Positions 27,449 through 37,661 are shown, counted from the stretch's first letter. The stretch: DNA of 64,000 nucleotides from Bacteroidota bacterium (GCA_018818065.1 JAHISV010000012.1:434001-498000), one strand, 5' to 3'. The notes: a model not told the origin generated them from the sequence alone. Made by a program: numbers and translations.

Positions 27449-29176
27449 TTAGAATTTTTCAAATTCCTGATCCAGGTTATCACCTTGTCCGTTAAGATCA
27501 ATTAAAGCCCCGGTCATTTTACCCGATTTTTTCGATTTATCAATTCCCGCTTTTTGAGCAATGGCTTTGGGTTTAACCGGAGGCCGCATATGTGCAACAT
27601 TTGGTCTGTAAGCATCACTATTTCTTTGCTGTGTTGGCATCATTCTTTTATTTGAGCTTCCATTACTTTTATTATCAAGTTTGAAGAATGAGATTGTATC
27701 CTGAAGCTGCTCTGCCTGGCTCGATAATTCCTCTGCCGTTGAAGCCATTTGCTCTGAAGCAGATGCATTCTGCTGGATGATCTGATTCAACTGTTGAATT
27801 GCGCTATTAATTTGCTCTGCCCCGCTATTCTGTTCATGGCTCGAAGCGGTTATTTCCTGCACCAGTTCACTGGTTCTGCGGATATCAGGAACTATCTTTG
27901 TAAGCATATCGCCGGCTTGCTCTGCTACTTTTATACTTGAGGCTGAGAGTTGATTTATCTCTGCAGCTGCCGTCTGACTTCTTTCTGCAAGTTTTCTTAC
28001 CTCACTTGCTACAACAGCAAATCCTTTGCCATGTTCTCCGGCTCTTGCCGCTTCAATGGCTGCGTTTAAGGCTAGAAGATTTGTCTGACGGGCTATTTCT
28101 TCTATGATAGAAATCTTACCCGCTATCTCTTTCATGGCATCTGCTGTTTCAACTACGGCCTTGCCACCTTCCTGTGCATCTTCGGAAGATTTAAGAGCTA
28201 TTTTTTCTGTTTGCTGGGCGTTGTCAGCATTTTGTTTGATGTTTGAAACCATCTGCTCCATCGAGGAAGAAGCTTCTTCTGCCGCCGAGGCTTGTTCTGT
28301 TGCTCCCTGCGACATTTCTTCCGAGCTTGAACTTAATTCGAGTGAACCGGAAGATACATTATCAGAGGCAGACATTACACTTTCAACCACTTCTTTTAGT
28401 TTCTCAACCATTAAATTAAGAGCATTAGCCAATTGCCCAATTTCATCTTTCTGTTCTATCTCCAATCTTTGTGTAAGGTCGCCAGCTGCAACTGCCTCGG
28501 CAAGTTTAACACCTCTTTTCAATGAATTTGCTATCATCTTTGAAATAAAAATAGCAATTGAAAGAGCCAATAATATGATTACTATTAATAAGAAAATTGT
28601 TTCCATAAATATTTGATTGGCTTCACTATCAAATGCCTCATCAGCCTCAGTCATTTCTGCTTTCAAAGAATTTGCATATTCTCTTAGAGGGACTTGTGAT
28701 TTTTCAAGAAACCCATCTATCCTTCCATCAATCTCTACTATTTTCTTTTCTAATTCTTCAGTACTCGTCTGTTTTAGGAGCGGCAGCATTTCTGTTTCAA
28801 AAACAGATATTAGATTATCCACTTCTGCTGAAGATGCTCTTGCCCATTCTTTTTCCTGCTCAGTATCAGATTCCCGTATTAACATATCAACGAGACCTGA
28901 CCACTCATTTTTAACTTCTGCCCATTTGGAGAGGGTTTCGTTAACATTCCTATTAATTTCACCATCCGCTATAACCATATACATTTTGTAAGGTACTCGT
29001 CTCGCATGATCTGCATCGACAGCTGAATCAGCTCTTTTAGCACCAGCATCCTGCATACTCATCAATGTTTGAATATTTGATAATGTCATAACAACCATTA
29101 TGATAGTTATAATAATTACTGTCGAAAATCCCAACAGCAGTTTGCTCCCTACTTTTAGATCCTTAAACCATTTCAT
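27449..29176 (-). CDS. Methyl-accepting chemotaxis protein (four-helix-bundle sensor)
   Basis: A 575-residue receptor: TM1 about 11-33, an extracytoplasmic region of about 155 residues predicted as a helical bundle, TM2 about 192-214, HAMP (about 215-270), and a cytoplasmic signalling domain with the hairpin tip [21 protein letters not shown] 70-residue basic, proline-rich tail follows the last helix. Its ribosome site is AGAGGT five bases before the ATG. Its signalling half is almost the same as that of the second MCP at 31.3-33.0 kb. It lies between an OprB-like porin and the CheR fragment. Confidence 0.93.
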   Translation of the reverse strand: MKWFKDLKVGSKLLLGFSTVIIITIIMVVMTLSNIQTLMSMQDAGAKRADSAVDADHARRVPYKMYMVIADGEINRNVNETLSKWAEVKNEWSGLVDMLIRESDTEQEKEWARASSAEVDNLISVFETEMLPLLKQTSTEELEKKIVEIDGRIDGFLEKSQVPLREYANSLKAEMTEADEAFDSEANQIFMETIFLLIVIILLALSIAIFISKMIANSLKRGVKLAEAVAAGDLTQRLEIEQKDEIGQLANALNLMVEKLKEVVESVMSASDNVSSGSLELSSSSEEMSQGATEQASAAEEASSSMEQMVSNIKQNADNAQQTEKIALKSSEDAQEGGKAVVETADAMKEIAGKISIIEEIARQTNLLALNAAIEAARAGEHGKGFAVVASEVRKLAERSQTAAAEINQLSASSIKVAEQAGDMLTKIVPDIRRTSELVQEITASSHEQNSGAEQINSAIQQLNQIIQQNASASEQMASTAEELSSQAEQLQDTISFFKLDNKSNGSSNKRMMPTQQRNSDAYRPNVAHMRPPVKPKAIAQKAGIDKSKKSGKMTGALIDLNGQGDNLDQEFEKF

Positions 29177-29203
29177 TTTGTACCTCTTTTATTTTATTAG
29201 TAA

Positions 29204-30616
29204 TTAAAACGTTAACTGCATCCTTGAACCTAATACCAAAGCGCTTTCTAATTGCGGATAGTAGGATGGATTTATTATATATTGAATATCCGGTTGAATT
29301 ATTAACCAGGGTGTTATACTGAATGTATAAGTTGCCTCAATATTAAATTCGTAAGATGTTAATATTTCATCATCCTGCACCGCAGTCGATTCCCTGAACA
29401 TTGAAGAACTGTGTGAATATGCAACTGCTAATCCAGCCTCATCGTTTTCTCTGCCTCCAAACAAACCGGCAGACTTTAGTCCTGCTCCAAAGTAATAATC
29501 ATTTGGATTTACATTTTCATTAGCGTAACCAATTCTTAAAAATCCGTACAAATTTCTCTCTGATATTTCACTGCTTGATGAGAGTAATTTTTCCATACTC
29601 AAATAAAATCCATAATTTTTTTCTGATGAGAGAATATCTCCATCATTACCTGCAAGACTAAATTTTTCAAAATCAGTTGTGTAAGACCATGCACCAATAG
29701 CTATTTTACTATTTAATTGCTCTTCTATGTTACTAACAAAACCAAGCTCTGCTGTTAACAACAAGCCATCATCCTTATTAAATTGTATCTGTGTTCCATA
29801 AGGATTTTCCGGATCACCCGGGATCCCATCAAATAAAGCTGCCTGAAAATAATCACCTGCTTCCGCCTCATACTTAACTCTTACAGCCATAGAAGTTGTA
29901 GGAAAAATCGAAGGTCCGTTATTGCCACTTTGTGAAAAATCAGGACCAATTCCATGAGAGGGATTGATAAATATTGAAGATGATTCTCTGGCATCAAATT
30001 CCGAATTGAGATCATACAAACCAACAAGAAGAGATAATTGCTCATTGAAAAATTTTTTCTCAAGAAGGAGTTGATATATTTTCCAGGTTGAGACTGTTTC
30101 AATATTGCTTATGCCTTGTGATGTTCCGGCATAATCATTGGGAACTCCACCACTGGTACCAAGAAACTGCAATGTAAATGTTGCGGCATTAAGCCCCAGG
30201 CTCTTTTCGAGATCAGCTGAAAAAATGAGATCAATGTTATCGAGTGAAGTTGTTCCCTTTTCCACTCCGCCGGAAACGTTAGAAAACATTTCCCCCTTGT
30301 AAACCAGTTCAAAATCCACCCCGGATTCGCTCATGGAATTTCTTACCCCCCACCAATTACCGCTGAAGGCATCTCTGTGAAAAAAATCAGAATTGAATGA
30401 TTCATCTTCAATTCCCAACTCAATACTGCGGTTTTGAGAATAAATCAGAGTATTAAAATCAGTTGGAACCATGGCTACAACTAAGGTGTCCGGTTCTGTG
30501 ACTTGTGCCTCTATTAGAGAACAAACCATTAGAATTTGCACCACGCACACTATTCTAAAGTGCTTCATTAAAACAAAACAGAGCATATCTGCATTTTTCT
30601 TATAATTTGTCAGCAT
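29204..30616 (-). CDS. Carbohydrate-selective porin, OprB family
   Basis: 470 residues counted from ATG 30616, which has AGGAGG five bases upstream; an in-frame ATG at 30631 would put that site inside the gene. A signal sequence (KHFRIVCVVQILMVCSLIEA) is followed by an OprB-type barrel: GNWWGVRNSMSESGVDFEL near the N-terminus, LLVGLYDLNSEFD, and a terminal strand ending QLTF. OprB porins admit sugars and other small solutes across the outer membrane. It is placed inside the chemosensory operon, between cheW and an MCP, which is unusual. Confidence 0.8.
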   Translation of the reverse strand: MLTNYKKNADMLCFVLMKHFRIVCVVQILMVCSLIEAQVTEPDTLVVAMVPTDFNTLIYSQNRSIELGIEDESFNSDFFHRDAFSGNWWGVRNSMSESGVDFELVYKGEMFSNVSGGVEKGTTSLDNIDLIFSADLEKSLGLNAATFTLQFLGTSGGVPNDYAGTSQGISNIETVSTWKIYQLLLEKKFFNEQLSLLVGLYDLNSEFDARESSSIFINPSHGIGPDFSQSGNNGPSIFPTTSMAVRVKYEAEAGDYFQAALFDGIPGDPENPYGTQIQFNKDDGLLLTAELGFVSNIEEQLNSKIAIGAWSYTTDFEKFSLAGNDGDILSSEKNYGFYLSMEKLLSSSSEISERNLYGFLRIGYANENVNPNDYYFGAGLKSAGLFGGRENDEAGLAVAYSHSSSMFRESTAVQDDEILTSYEFNIEATYTFSITPWLIIQPDIQYIINPSYYPQLESALVLGSRMQLTF

Positions 30617-30736
30617 GAGTGCCTCCTGCATAAATTATTTCACTTAATCGGCTTACAGAATTATTTTTGTTCGGAATAATATATTTCGTCACATTACCAT
30701 TGGTTGAATAAATAATTCTACAAACAATTAGTTAGT

Positions 30737-31243
30737 TTACTGAGCTTCAATAGGGTTAGCGTTATTAGTATTTTGAACAAGCTCAAGTTCTTCAGATGAA
30801 AACACCTTATCAATATCCAGAAGGATGATAAATTTTTCATCCTTCTTACCCATTCCTTTAATAAACTCAGTATTAAGTTTAGTACCAATCTTAGGAGCAG
30901 GTTCAATGTTTTGTGGTTCTATTTCAAATACTTCCTGAACGGAATCAACCAGCGCCCCGATAATAGTTGTTTCTCCCTCGATGGCAACTTCAACAACCAC
31001 TATACAGGTGTTTACAGTTTTTTCAGTTACTGTCAGTCCAAATTTCATATTCATGTCAATAACAGTAACGACACTTCCGCGCAGATTAATAACCCCGCGC
31101 ATAAATTCAGGTGTTTGAGGAACCTTAGTAATATTTATTGAATCCAATATCTCCCTAACTTGGGCAACATCCACTCCGAACACTTCGTCATTCAATTTGA
31201 ATGTAAGGTATTGCCTTGTTTCATTAATTACCGATCCAGCCAT
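30737..31243 (-). CDS. cheW: Chemotaxis coupling protein CheW
   Basis: A 168-residue protein with the CheW fold and motifs YLTFKLNDEVFGVDVAQVRE, PEFMRGVINLRGSVVTVIDM and the arginine needed for receptor/CheA coupling in that stretch. A GGGAGG site precedes the ATG by five bases. The last 20 residues are asparagine-rich and not conserved. It bridges the MCPs and CheA, and lies 34 bases downstream of the CZB-type MCP. Confidence 0.94.
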   Translation of the reverse strand: MAGSVINETRQYLTFKLNDEVFGVDVAQVREILDSINITKVPQTPEFMRGVINLRGSVVTVIDMNMKFGLTVTEKTVNTCIVVVEVAIEGETTIIGALVDSVQEVFEIEPQNIEPAPKIGTKLNTEFIKGMGKKDEKFIILLDIDKVFSSEELELVQNTNNANPIEAQ

Positions 31244-31277
31244 TAGAGCCTCCCTTAGTAAATGTTATTTTATTTGC

Positions 31278-32969
31278 TTATATAATTTCGTATTCTAGTT
31301 TATTGTCATTACCCCTATGATTTATTGATGCCCCTTTTGGGGATGAAGCAGATTTATTTATTAGCGAAGTTTTGGAACCTGCACTACTTAATTGAAGATT
31401 CCCTCTCCCATTGCCAGACTTTAATTTTGAAGAACTGGCTCTTTTATCTGATCTACCGTTTTTATTATTATCAAGTTTGAAGAATGAAATATTATCCTGA
31501 AGTTGTTCCGCCTGGCTTGATAGTTCTTCTGCCGTTGAAGCCATTTCTTCCGAGGCTGAAGCGTTCTGCTGAATGATCTGATTCAATTGTTGTATTGCGC
31601 TGTTTATTTGCTCTGCACCACTATTTTGTTCATTACTTGATGCGGTAATTTCCTGAACCAGCTCGCTCGTTCTCTGTATATCTGGCACCATCTTAGTGAG
31701 CATATCGCCTGCCTGCTCAGCAACTTTAATACTGGAGGTAGAAAGAGCATTGATCTCAGCAGCAGCGTTTTGACTTCTTTCAGCCAGTTTTCTTACTTCA
31801 CTTGCTACAACCGCAAAACCTTTTCCATGTTCGCCTGCGCGTGCTGCTTCAATTGCTGCGTTTAAAGCGAGAAGGTTGGTCTGACGGGCTATTTCTTCAA
31901 TGATTGAAATTTTACCGGCAATATCCTTCATAGCCTGCACAGTTTCCAAAACTGCCTTTCCACCTAACTTTGCATCCTCAGAGGATTTAAGTGCTATCTT
32001 TTCAGTCTGCTGGGCATTATCGGCATTCTGCTTAATATTTGAAAGCATCTGTTCCATTGAAGATGAAGCCTCTTCAGCCGCGGAAGCCTGCTCGGTAGCT
32101 CCTTGTGACATCTCTTCCGAACTCGAACTCAATTCCAGTGAACCGGACGATACATTGTCTGAAGCTCCCATTACATTTTCAACTACATCCCTGAGCTTAT
32201 GAACCATCTTATTCAGTGATTCTGCCAGCATTCCAATTTCATCTCTTTGATAAATATCTATATCTGCAGTTAAATCCCCTGTTGAGAGTGAATCGGCAAA
32301 TTTTACGGCTTTAATTATGGGAACGGCAAATAGCTTTGAAAATACAAAGGCAATTAATACACCCAACCCCAATCCTATAACAGATACAATCAATACTCCC
32401 AGCCTTGTCTTGGACGCGAGAGCCATCATCTGTTCATCAGTAAGAAGATTTTTAGCCGTTACTGTCTGAATCTCTTCTAAAATGGACTTAACTTTTTCCA
32501 GGTTAGGAATTGTTTTTGAGTTATAAACACTGATTATTTCATCCCTGGTATGGTCTGCTTTCTTTAATACGTCATTAATTTCTTCCGCGCTCTGATGTAA
32601 AGCTTTGTGTGGTTCATCAATCTGGGAAAAGAGGGGCTTTAATTCCTTAACATTTTCTTCTGCTTTTGTTCTGCCTTCTGAATGATACCACTTCCCGAAT
32701 GCACATAAATCAGGATTTACCTGTACATCCACCTTTGATATATTTTCATCCCTTAAAACAACACCCAGTTTTGATGCCCAATCAAGGTGGTCAACTGTTC
32801 TTTTTAACATTTCAGCACGAATCTGATTGCCTGTAATAACTTCGTCTGCATTGTCTACTATGTTATTAATCCCGGTAATTGACCAAAAGCAAATTACTCC
32901 GATGGTTACAATCAGTATACCGAAGCCTAGTGTAAATTTCATTCCAAGTTTCAAATTCTTCCAACTCAT
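31278..32969 (-). CDS. Methyl-accepting chemotaxis protein with extracytoplasmic CZB zinc-binding domain
   Basis: 563 residues counted from ATG 32969, which has GGAG six bases upstream. TM1 is about 12-30, TM2 about 185-207, followed by HAMP and the standard signalling hairpin ([20 protein letters not shown]). Between the helices lies a chemoreceptor zinc-binding pattern: H61 in VDHLDW, C89 in LCAFGKWY, and H121/H125 in EPHKALH, fitting the 3His/1Cys site. Many CZB domains are cytoplasmic and sense zinc or hypochlorous acid; this one is placed outside. It is adjacent to cheA (24-base gap) and cheW. Confidence 0.9.
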   Translation of the reverse strand: MSWKNLKLGMKFTLGFGILIVTIGVICFWSITGINNIVDNADEVITGNQIRAEMLKRTVDHLDWASKLGVVLRDENISKVDVQVNPDLCAFGKWYHSEGRTKAEENVKELKPLFSQIDEPHKALHQSAEEINDVLKKADHTRDEIISVYNSKTIPNLEKVKSILEEIQTVTAKNLLTDEQMMALASKTRLGVLIVSVIGLGLGVLIAFVFSKLFAVPIIKAVKFADSLSTGDLTADIDIYQRDEIGMLAESLNKMVHKLRDVVENVMGASDNVSSGSLELSSSSEEMSQGATEQASAAEEASSSMEQMLSNIKQNADNAQQTEKIALKSSEDAKLGGKAVLETVQAMKDIAGKISIIEEIARQTNLLALNAAIEAARAGEHGKGFAVVASEVRKLAERSQNAAAEINALSTSSIKVAEQAGDMLTKMVPDIQRTSELVQEITASSNEQNSGAEQINSAIQQLNQIIQQNASASEEMASTAEELSSQAEQLQDNISFFKLDNNKNGRSDKRASSSKLKSGNGRGNLQLSSAGSKTSLINKSASSPKGASINHRGNDNKLEYEII

Positions 32970-32993
32970 TTCAATCTCCAAATAGTCATTGAT

Positions 32994-35087
32994 TTAATTC
33001 GATATGTTTTGCAGCGCATCTTCATTCATGACAATCTGCTGAATATCAAGAATTAGCGCTACTGTACCGTCACCCATTATGGTTGCACCTGAAACACCCT
33101 TTACATTTTTGTAAAAGACACCCAGGGATTTAAGCACAGTTTGGTGCTGACCGAATACTTCGTCAACTACAAATCCAACCCGGTTTCCACCAACATCTGC
33201 AATCACTACCTGTTCAATGTCGGGGCGTTCAGAGGTAAGCTCAAACCTTTCCCGAAGGCTGATGTATGGTGTTATTCCGCCACGAATATTTATTATGTGT
33301 CTTCCGTGAGCGTTTTTAATATCATTTGTGGTCAGCTCAACGCATTCTTCAACTGAGGATAAAGGGAGTATGTAGTGATCATCGGCTATTTTAACGAGCA
33401 GACCATCTATTATTGCCAGGGTTAAAGGAAGCTTTAATACAATGGTTGTACCTTCTCCCTTTTTACTTTTAACATCCACAGTACCTCTCAGGCTCTCAAT
33501 GGCTCGTTTCACAACATCCATTCCCACACCCCTGCCGGATACGTTTGTAATTTTTTGAGCTGTTGAAAATCCGGGAGCAAAAATGAGTGCAAAAATTTCT
33601 GTTTCGCTTAGTTCAGCATTTTCAGTTATCAATCCATTTTTAACTGCTTTCGCTCTAATTACCTCTTTGTCCAATCCGGCACCATCATCACTTATCTCAA
33701 TTATTACATTCCCACCGGATTGACTTGCTGAAAGTTGAACAGAACCGGTTCGTGGTTTACCAGCTTTTTCTCTCTCTTTGGGTAATTCGATAGCGTGATC
33801 AATGCAGTTTCTTATTATGTGAACAAGCGGGTCGCCTAGTTTTTCGAGGACTGTCTTATCAAGTTCTGTATCAGCGCCTTCGGTTGTAAGCTCAACCTCT
33901 TTGCCAAGCTCACCGGATAGATCTCTTACTAATCTTTTGAATTTATTGAACGTGGAACCTATGGGAAGCATTCTGATATTAAGTGCGCTGTCGCGCAGCG
34001 ACCAAGTTATTCTTTCAACTTCTTCAGAAACGGTAATCATCTCAGCATCATCACGCTGGTTAGCCAGTTGTGATAACCTTGCCTGAGTAGTGACCAACTC
34101 GCCAACCAGATTGACAAGTTCATCAAGTTTCTCCGTACTTACGCGCAGACTGGAACCAACTTCGGCTTCACCGGTACTTTCAACACGTTCTTTTACTTTT
34201 GCCTTTTTTGGAGTAACTGATTTAGTAATTGATTTTTCTTCCAAAATCAAATTGAAGGCATTTAAGAGATATTCTACATCGTAATTGCCCATCAGGGTTT
34301 CTTCTAACAGTATAGCTTCAAAACTATGGAACGCTTCATGGTCTTTTAATTTATTCTCTTCATCAATCGTTTTTATGAAAAGTTCACATTGGTCTTCAAT
34401 AAAAATGAATACATCTTTTATGGCGTCAGCATCTTCTTTTGTCTTAAGGATGATATCCCAATATGTGTAGCAAAGTTCGGGGTCAATTTCCTCCAAAGAT
34501 GGGATCATATCAATTCTGGATAAAACGATTGATTCCCCCATTTCGGTTAACTCTCTTATCAGGAATATGGGGTTTGTACCATTTTGAAAAAGTTCTATAC
34601 TCGGTTTGAACTTAATAAGGTAGGTCAGGAGATTTCCAAAAGGCTTCTCAACCTTTTTATTTTCCATCTCTGGTTCGTTTTCAGTTTTGCTTTTATCACC
34701 AGCATTAAAATCAAGAATAATGTCTCTGAATGATGTTAAAATCCCCTTCGTCACATCATCATCAATTATTCTTTTATCATTATTGCCGGTGAGCAGCAAA
34801 GCAATTTGATCACGAGCAGCAAGTGTAAGATCGATAATTTCCTTTGTAATTTTAATATCCCCATTTCGGATACGGTCGTATACATTTTCGATATCGTGAG
34901 TAAACATTGTAATATCATCGTAACCGAACATACCAGAAGAACCTTTAATGGTATGAAGTATCCTGAATACTTTAGCTATCAACTCAACATCGTCGGGGAC
35001 GTTTTCAAGCTCAAGAAGACCACTCTCTAATTGTGTAAGTAGATCTGAAGCTTCTTCGATAAATGCCTGCTTGTGAATGTCTATCAT
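32994..35087 (-). CDS. cheA: Chemotaxis histidine kinase CheA
   Basis: A 697-residue kinase. The Hpt (P1) domain has phospho-acceptor H45 in HTIKGSSGMFG. A linker of about 170 residues follows that may replace P2. The P3 dimerisation helices are near 315-380, the P4 ATPase has NCIDHAIE, SDDGAGLD and GRGVGMDVVKRAIE, and a CheW-like P5 occupies the last 140 residues. It autophosphorylates in response to MCP arrays and passes phosphate to CheY and CheB. Its ATG overlaps the cheY stop by four bases. Confidence 0.96.
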   Translation of the reverse strand: MIDIHKQAFIEEASDLLTQLESGLLELENVPDDVELIAKVFRILHTIKGSSGMFGYDDITMFTHDIENVYDRIRNGDIKITKEIIDLTLAARDQIALLLTGNNDKRIIDDDVTKGILTSFRDIILDFNAGDKSKTENEPEMENKKVEKPFGNLLTYLIKFKPSIELFQNGTNPIFLIRELTEMGESIVLSRIDMIPSLEEIDPELCYTYWDIILKTKEDADAIKDVFIFIEDQCELFIKTIDEENKLKDHEAFHSFEAILLEETLMGNYDVEYLLNAFNLILEEKSITKSVTPKKAKVKERVESTGEAEVGSSLRVSTEKLDELVNLVGELVTTQARLSQLANQRDDAEMITVSEEVERITWSLRDSALNIRMLPIGSTFNKFKRLVRDLSGELGKEVELTTEGADTELDKTVLEKLGDPLVHIIRNCIDHAIELPKEREKAGKPRTGSVQLSASQSGGNVIIEISDDGAGLDKEVIRAKAVKNGLITENAELSETEIFALIFAPGFSTAQKITNVSGRGVGMDVVKRAIESLRGTVDVKSKKGEGTTIVLKLPLTLAIIDGLLVKIADDHYILPLSSVEECVELTTNDIKNAHGRHIINIRGGITPYISLRERFELTSERPDIEQVVIADVGGNRVGFVVDEVFGQHQTVLKSLGVFYKNVKGVSGATIMGDGTVALILDIQQIVMNEDALQNISN

Positions 35088-35449
35088 CCTATCACCTTTT
35101 TAATAACAGAGATTAATTGAGCCGGTTGAAAAGGTTTGACTATCCAACCAGTTGCCCCTGCGGATTTTCCTTCCATCTTCTTTTCACCCTGAGATTCGGT
35201 AGTAAGCATAATTATGGGGGTGAATTTATATTTGGGGTTACTCCTGACATTTTTAATTAATTCAATTCCGTCCATGTTTGGCATATTCAGATCAGTAACA
35301 ATCAGATTCAAATCTTTAACGTTTATCTTGGATAAAGCATCCTTACCGTCACAGGCTTCAATAACATCATAGCCGGCTTCTTTTAAGGTAAAGCTTACCA
35401 TCTGCCTCACGCTGGCTGAGTCATCAACAGTCATTATGGTTTTACTCAT
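35084..35449 (-). CDS. cheY: Chemotaxis response regulator CheY
   Basis: 121 residues from ATG 35449, which follows GGAGGAGAAA. It has DD at 9-10, the phospho-acceptor in LIVTDLNMPNMDG (D53), T83-region LTTES and K105-region IVKPF. The start overlaps the stop of the STAS gene by eight bases and the stop overlaps cheA by four, so STAS-CheY-CheA are translationally coupled. Whether it acts on flagella, pili or another target is not shown. Confidence 0.92.
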   Translation of the reverse strand: MSKTIMTVDDSASVRQMVSFTLKEAGYDVIEACDGKDALSKINVKDLNLIVTDLNMPNMDGIELIKNVRSNPKYKFTPIIMLTTESQGEKKMEGKSAGATGWIVKPFQPAQLISVIKKVIG

Positions 35450-35786
35450 TTTCTCCTCCAATTTCTTCAGTTCCATGATTATCAAGAAGCCAGGTATAAG
35501 CGCCACTTCCCGACGAATTCACACAGTCCATAAATGCCCCTGGTAAAGGAGATCTTACAGACATGGCAAGACCTTCAGCAGTGCAGGATTTAAAGAGAGA
35601 AATCATCAACTGTAAGAAGGCAACATCAAACTCCTCTCCCTCATGCAGATCGACAACAATATCCTTCCCTTTCTTTAGTGTTTTTTGAAAGAGTTTTTTC
35701 ACTTCAGTTAATTTTCCAATTGTTAAATCACCGCTTAAAATAATTTCAGAGGTTGATTTACTTCGATTCGCTTTTAATTTGGTCAT
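35442..35786 (-). CDS. STAS-domain protein lacking the phosphorylatable residue
   Basis: A 114-residue protein with the STAS fold: SEIILSGDLTIGKLTEVKKL, then DIVVDLHEGEEFDVAFLQLM. Where STAS antagonists usually read D-S/T-A/S-G-L-Q, this has D54-V55-A56-F57-L58-Q59, so the serine or threonine phosphosite is absent. STAS proteins coupled to CheY/CheA genes are known in several phyla; their role is poorly defined, and constitutive binding to a partner is the inference here. It overlaps cheY by eight bases and lies 12 bases after the double-hairpin receptor gene. Confidence 0.82.
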   Translation of the reverse strand: MTKLKANRSKSTSEIILSGDLTIGKLTEVKKLFQKTLKKGKDIVVDLHEGEEFDVAFLQLMISLFKSCTAEGLAMSVRSPLPGAFMDCVNSSGSGAYTWLLDNHGTEEIGGENE

Positions 35787-35798
35787 TATTCAGCCTGC

Positions 35799-37661
35799 CT
35801 AAAATAGTTCAACATTATCGCCTAGATTATCTTCATCTTTCTGAATCTCAAAATGATTCTTGTTAGATGAAGACATTTTACCTTCAATAAATTGCTGATG
35901 AATTTTACGTTCCTGATTCATGGTATATTTACCAGCAAGTTTTTTTATATTTTTTTCTCTTTTTTCTTCCGGGTCAACAAATGGTTTTAAGTATGATGTA
36001 ACCTGATGCAGTTCGCTAACAATACCGCCAATTTCATGCTCAACTTTACTGTGTATTGTAATGCCATCAATAGTCTCGTTAATATTCCCCTTAAGTCCAT
36101 TGATGTCTTCCTTTAAAGTCTCAATTATGCCGGAAGCTTTTTTCTCCAGTTCCATCATCGAATTCATCAAGCCATGTATTTTATTGTCGGTAACCTCCAG
36201 GCTATTGCCACTATCATTACCCTTGTCAAGATTCTCTTCTAATTTTTTAGAGGTTTCCCCCGTAGCGTGCAAGAGTAAAGAGATAGATTCAGTTTGATTT
36301 TTTGTACTGATAGAAAGTTTTTGGATTTCTTCCGAGAGTATACCTAAAGAAGCACCGTCAGATCCAATATGGGCAGCTTTAATCCTGGCATTTAAGGAGA
36401 TCAATTCTATATCGCTGCCAATATCTTCTATTTCTTCAACACTGTTTGCCAGGTCTTCAATAATTCCCAGGACTGACTTAATTGATATTGCGAGTTCACT
36501 CGTTATCTTGAAATTATTTTTTATTCCGTTCGAGACCTTTGTCAGTTCATCTTTCACATTTAATAAAGATAAACCACCCCGTGAATCCTTTTCGTTCAAC
36601 AGTTCGCAGGTTTCACTTAGGATTGCACCAACATTATCTTCAACACCGTTTAGATTATTAATAATTTTTTTTGCTGCATTAATAAACTCGTTAGCAGAAT
36701 AATCAAGTTGGTAGGCCTGCAATTCACAAACGTCATAAACAACACCAATCTCTTCCATTTCATCGGGAGTTCCACCTGTTAGATGTTTTCTATCAATATC
36801 TTTAACTTCAGTCAGGGCTTCCTTTGCGTGTTCCATTTGTTGGCGGGTTATATCATGAAACTGGATAGACATTACAATATCATTAATATTCTGTCTAACA
36901 AGATTTGAGCTTTCTGAAATGCTATTAGCCTTATTAGAACACTCAATATATTTATTTTCAAAAATAACCAGTGATTGTGAAGTTTTTTGCAGAATTGTAT
37001 TCGATTGTTCTTTCTGTTCTATTTCAAGATTGTTAAGCTTTTCAGCCGTTCTGTTTATTTCCTTAATAAGAAAATCAGATTTGGTTGTTATACCTTGAAC
37101 CTTATCCCCAATAAACCCGGAAAGTTTGTCTACGTATTCAGCTAACTGAAAAAATCCCGCATCTTCACTGCCAAGCCTCGAACTTTCAATCTTTGTAGAA
37201 ATTCCCAGCATTCGCAGCTGTTTAACAATTTTTCCAAAACCTTTAAATTCATTAGAGATTTGATTTATTTTTGAGAGAATCAGGAGTAACTCTTCTCTAT
37301 CATTGCGTATTTCTTTCGCTGAATCTGTTAAACTTTCTCCGAATTGTTTCAGAAGCCAGGTTAACTCTTTTATACCTTTTTTCAATATATCTTCTGAAAT
37401 GTACTCAGCGGCCTGCGATGATAAACTGGATAAATCACGGGTGCTGCCAAGATATTGTTGCAGACTTCCGCCAATTTTTAAAAAATCATTTTCGGAAACT
37501 GAAATCACAGAATCGATTCTGTAGTTTACATCATTGATTCTTCTTGAAATGTCTGACAAATTTATTTTTAATGACTGACCTTCACCTGTATCACCAGGAA
37601 GAAACATATTATGAGAATTATTTGTTAACACCTGATTGTTGTCCCCTTTTATTGATGTCAT
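35799..37661 (-). CDS. Soluble double-hairpin chemoreceptor-like protein
   Basis: A 620-residue, almost wholly helical, coiled-coil protein with no membrane segment and no HAMP. Two regions resemble the chemoreceptor hairpin tip: LRMLGISTKIESSRLGS (149-165) and IELISLNARIKAAHIGSDG (418-436, compare [18 protein letters not shown]). Between them IQFHDITRQQMEHA (266-279) contains D270-x3-Q274, the spacing of the CheZ catalytic pair. It heads the STAS-cheY-cheA operon. It may be a cytoplasmic signalling scaffold, a receptor, or a CheY phosphatase; none is proved. Confidence 0.7.
   Translation of the reverse strand: MTSIKGDNNQVLTNNSHNMFLPGDTGEGQSLKINLSDISRRINDVNYRIDSVISVSENDFLKIGGSLQQYLGSTRDLSSLSSQAAEYISEDILKKGIKELTWLLKQFGESLTDSAKEIRNDREELLLILSKINQISNEFKGFGKIVKQLRMLGISTKIESSRLGSEDAGFFQLAEYVDKLSGFIGDKVQGITTKSDFLIKEINRTAEKLNNLEIEQKEQSNTILQKTSQSLVIFENKYIECSNKANSISESSNLVRQNINDIVMSIQFHDITRQQMEHAKEALTEVKDIDRKHLTGGTPDEMEEIGVVYDVCELQAYQLDYSANEFINAAKKIINNLNGVEDNVGAILSETCELLNEKDSRGGLSLLNVKDELTKVSNGIKNNFKITSELAISIKSVLGIIEDLANSVEEIEDIGSDIELISLNARIKAAHIGSDGASLGILSEEIQKLSISTKNQTESISLLLHATGETSKKLEENLDKGNDSGNSLEVTDNKIHGLMNSMMELEKKASGIIETLKEDINGLKGNINETIDGITIHSKVEHEIGGIVSELHQVTSYLKPFVDPEEKREKNIKKLAGKYTMNQERKIHQQFIEGKMSSSNKNHFEIQKDEDNLGDNVELF

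Noticed and set aside
28104-28991. Plus-strand open frames of 170 and 124 codons opposite the first MCP
   Set aside because: Serine/alanine-rich shadow of the repetitive MCP helices; the sense gene is unambiguous, and a similar shadow occurs opposite the second MCP.
30541-30566. Second copy of the ACGCACACTATT hairpin found at 27403
   Set aside because: Only 12 bases are shared, they lie in the porin signal-peptide codons and do not form a matching stem.
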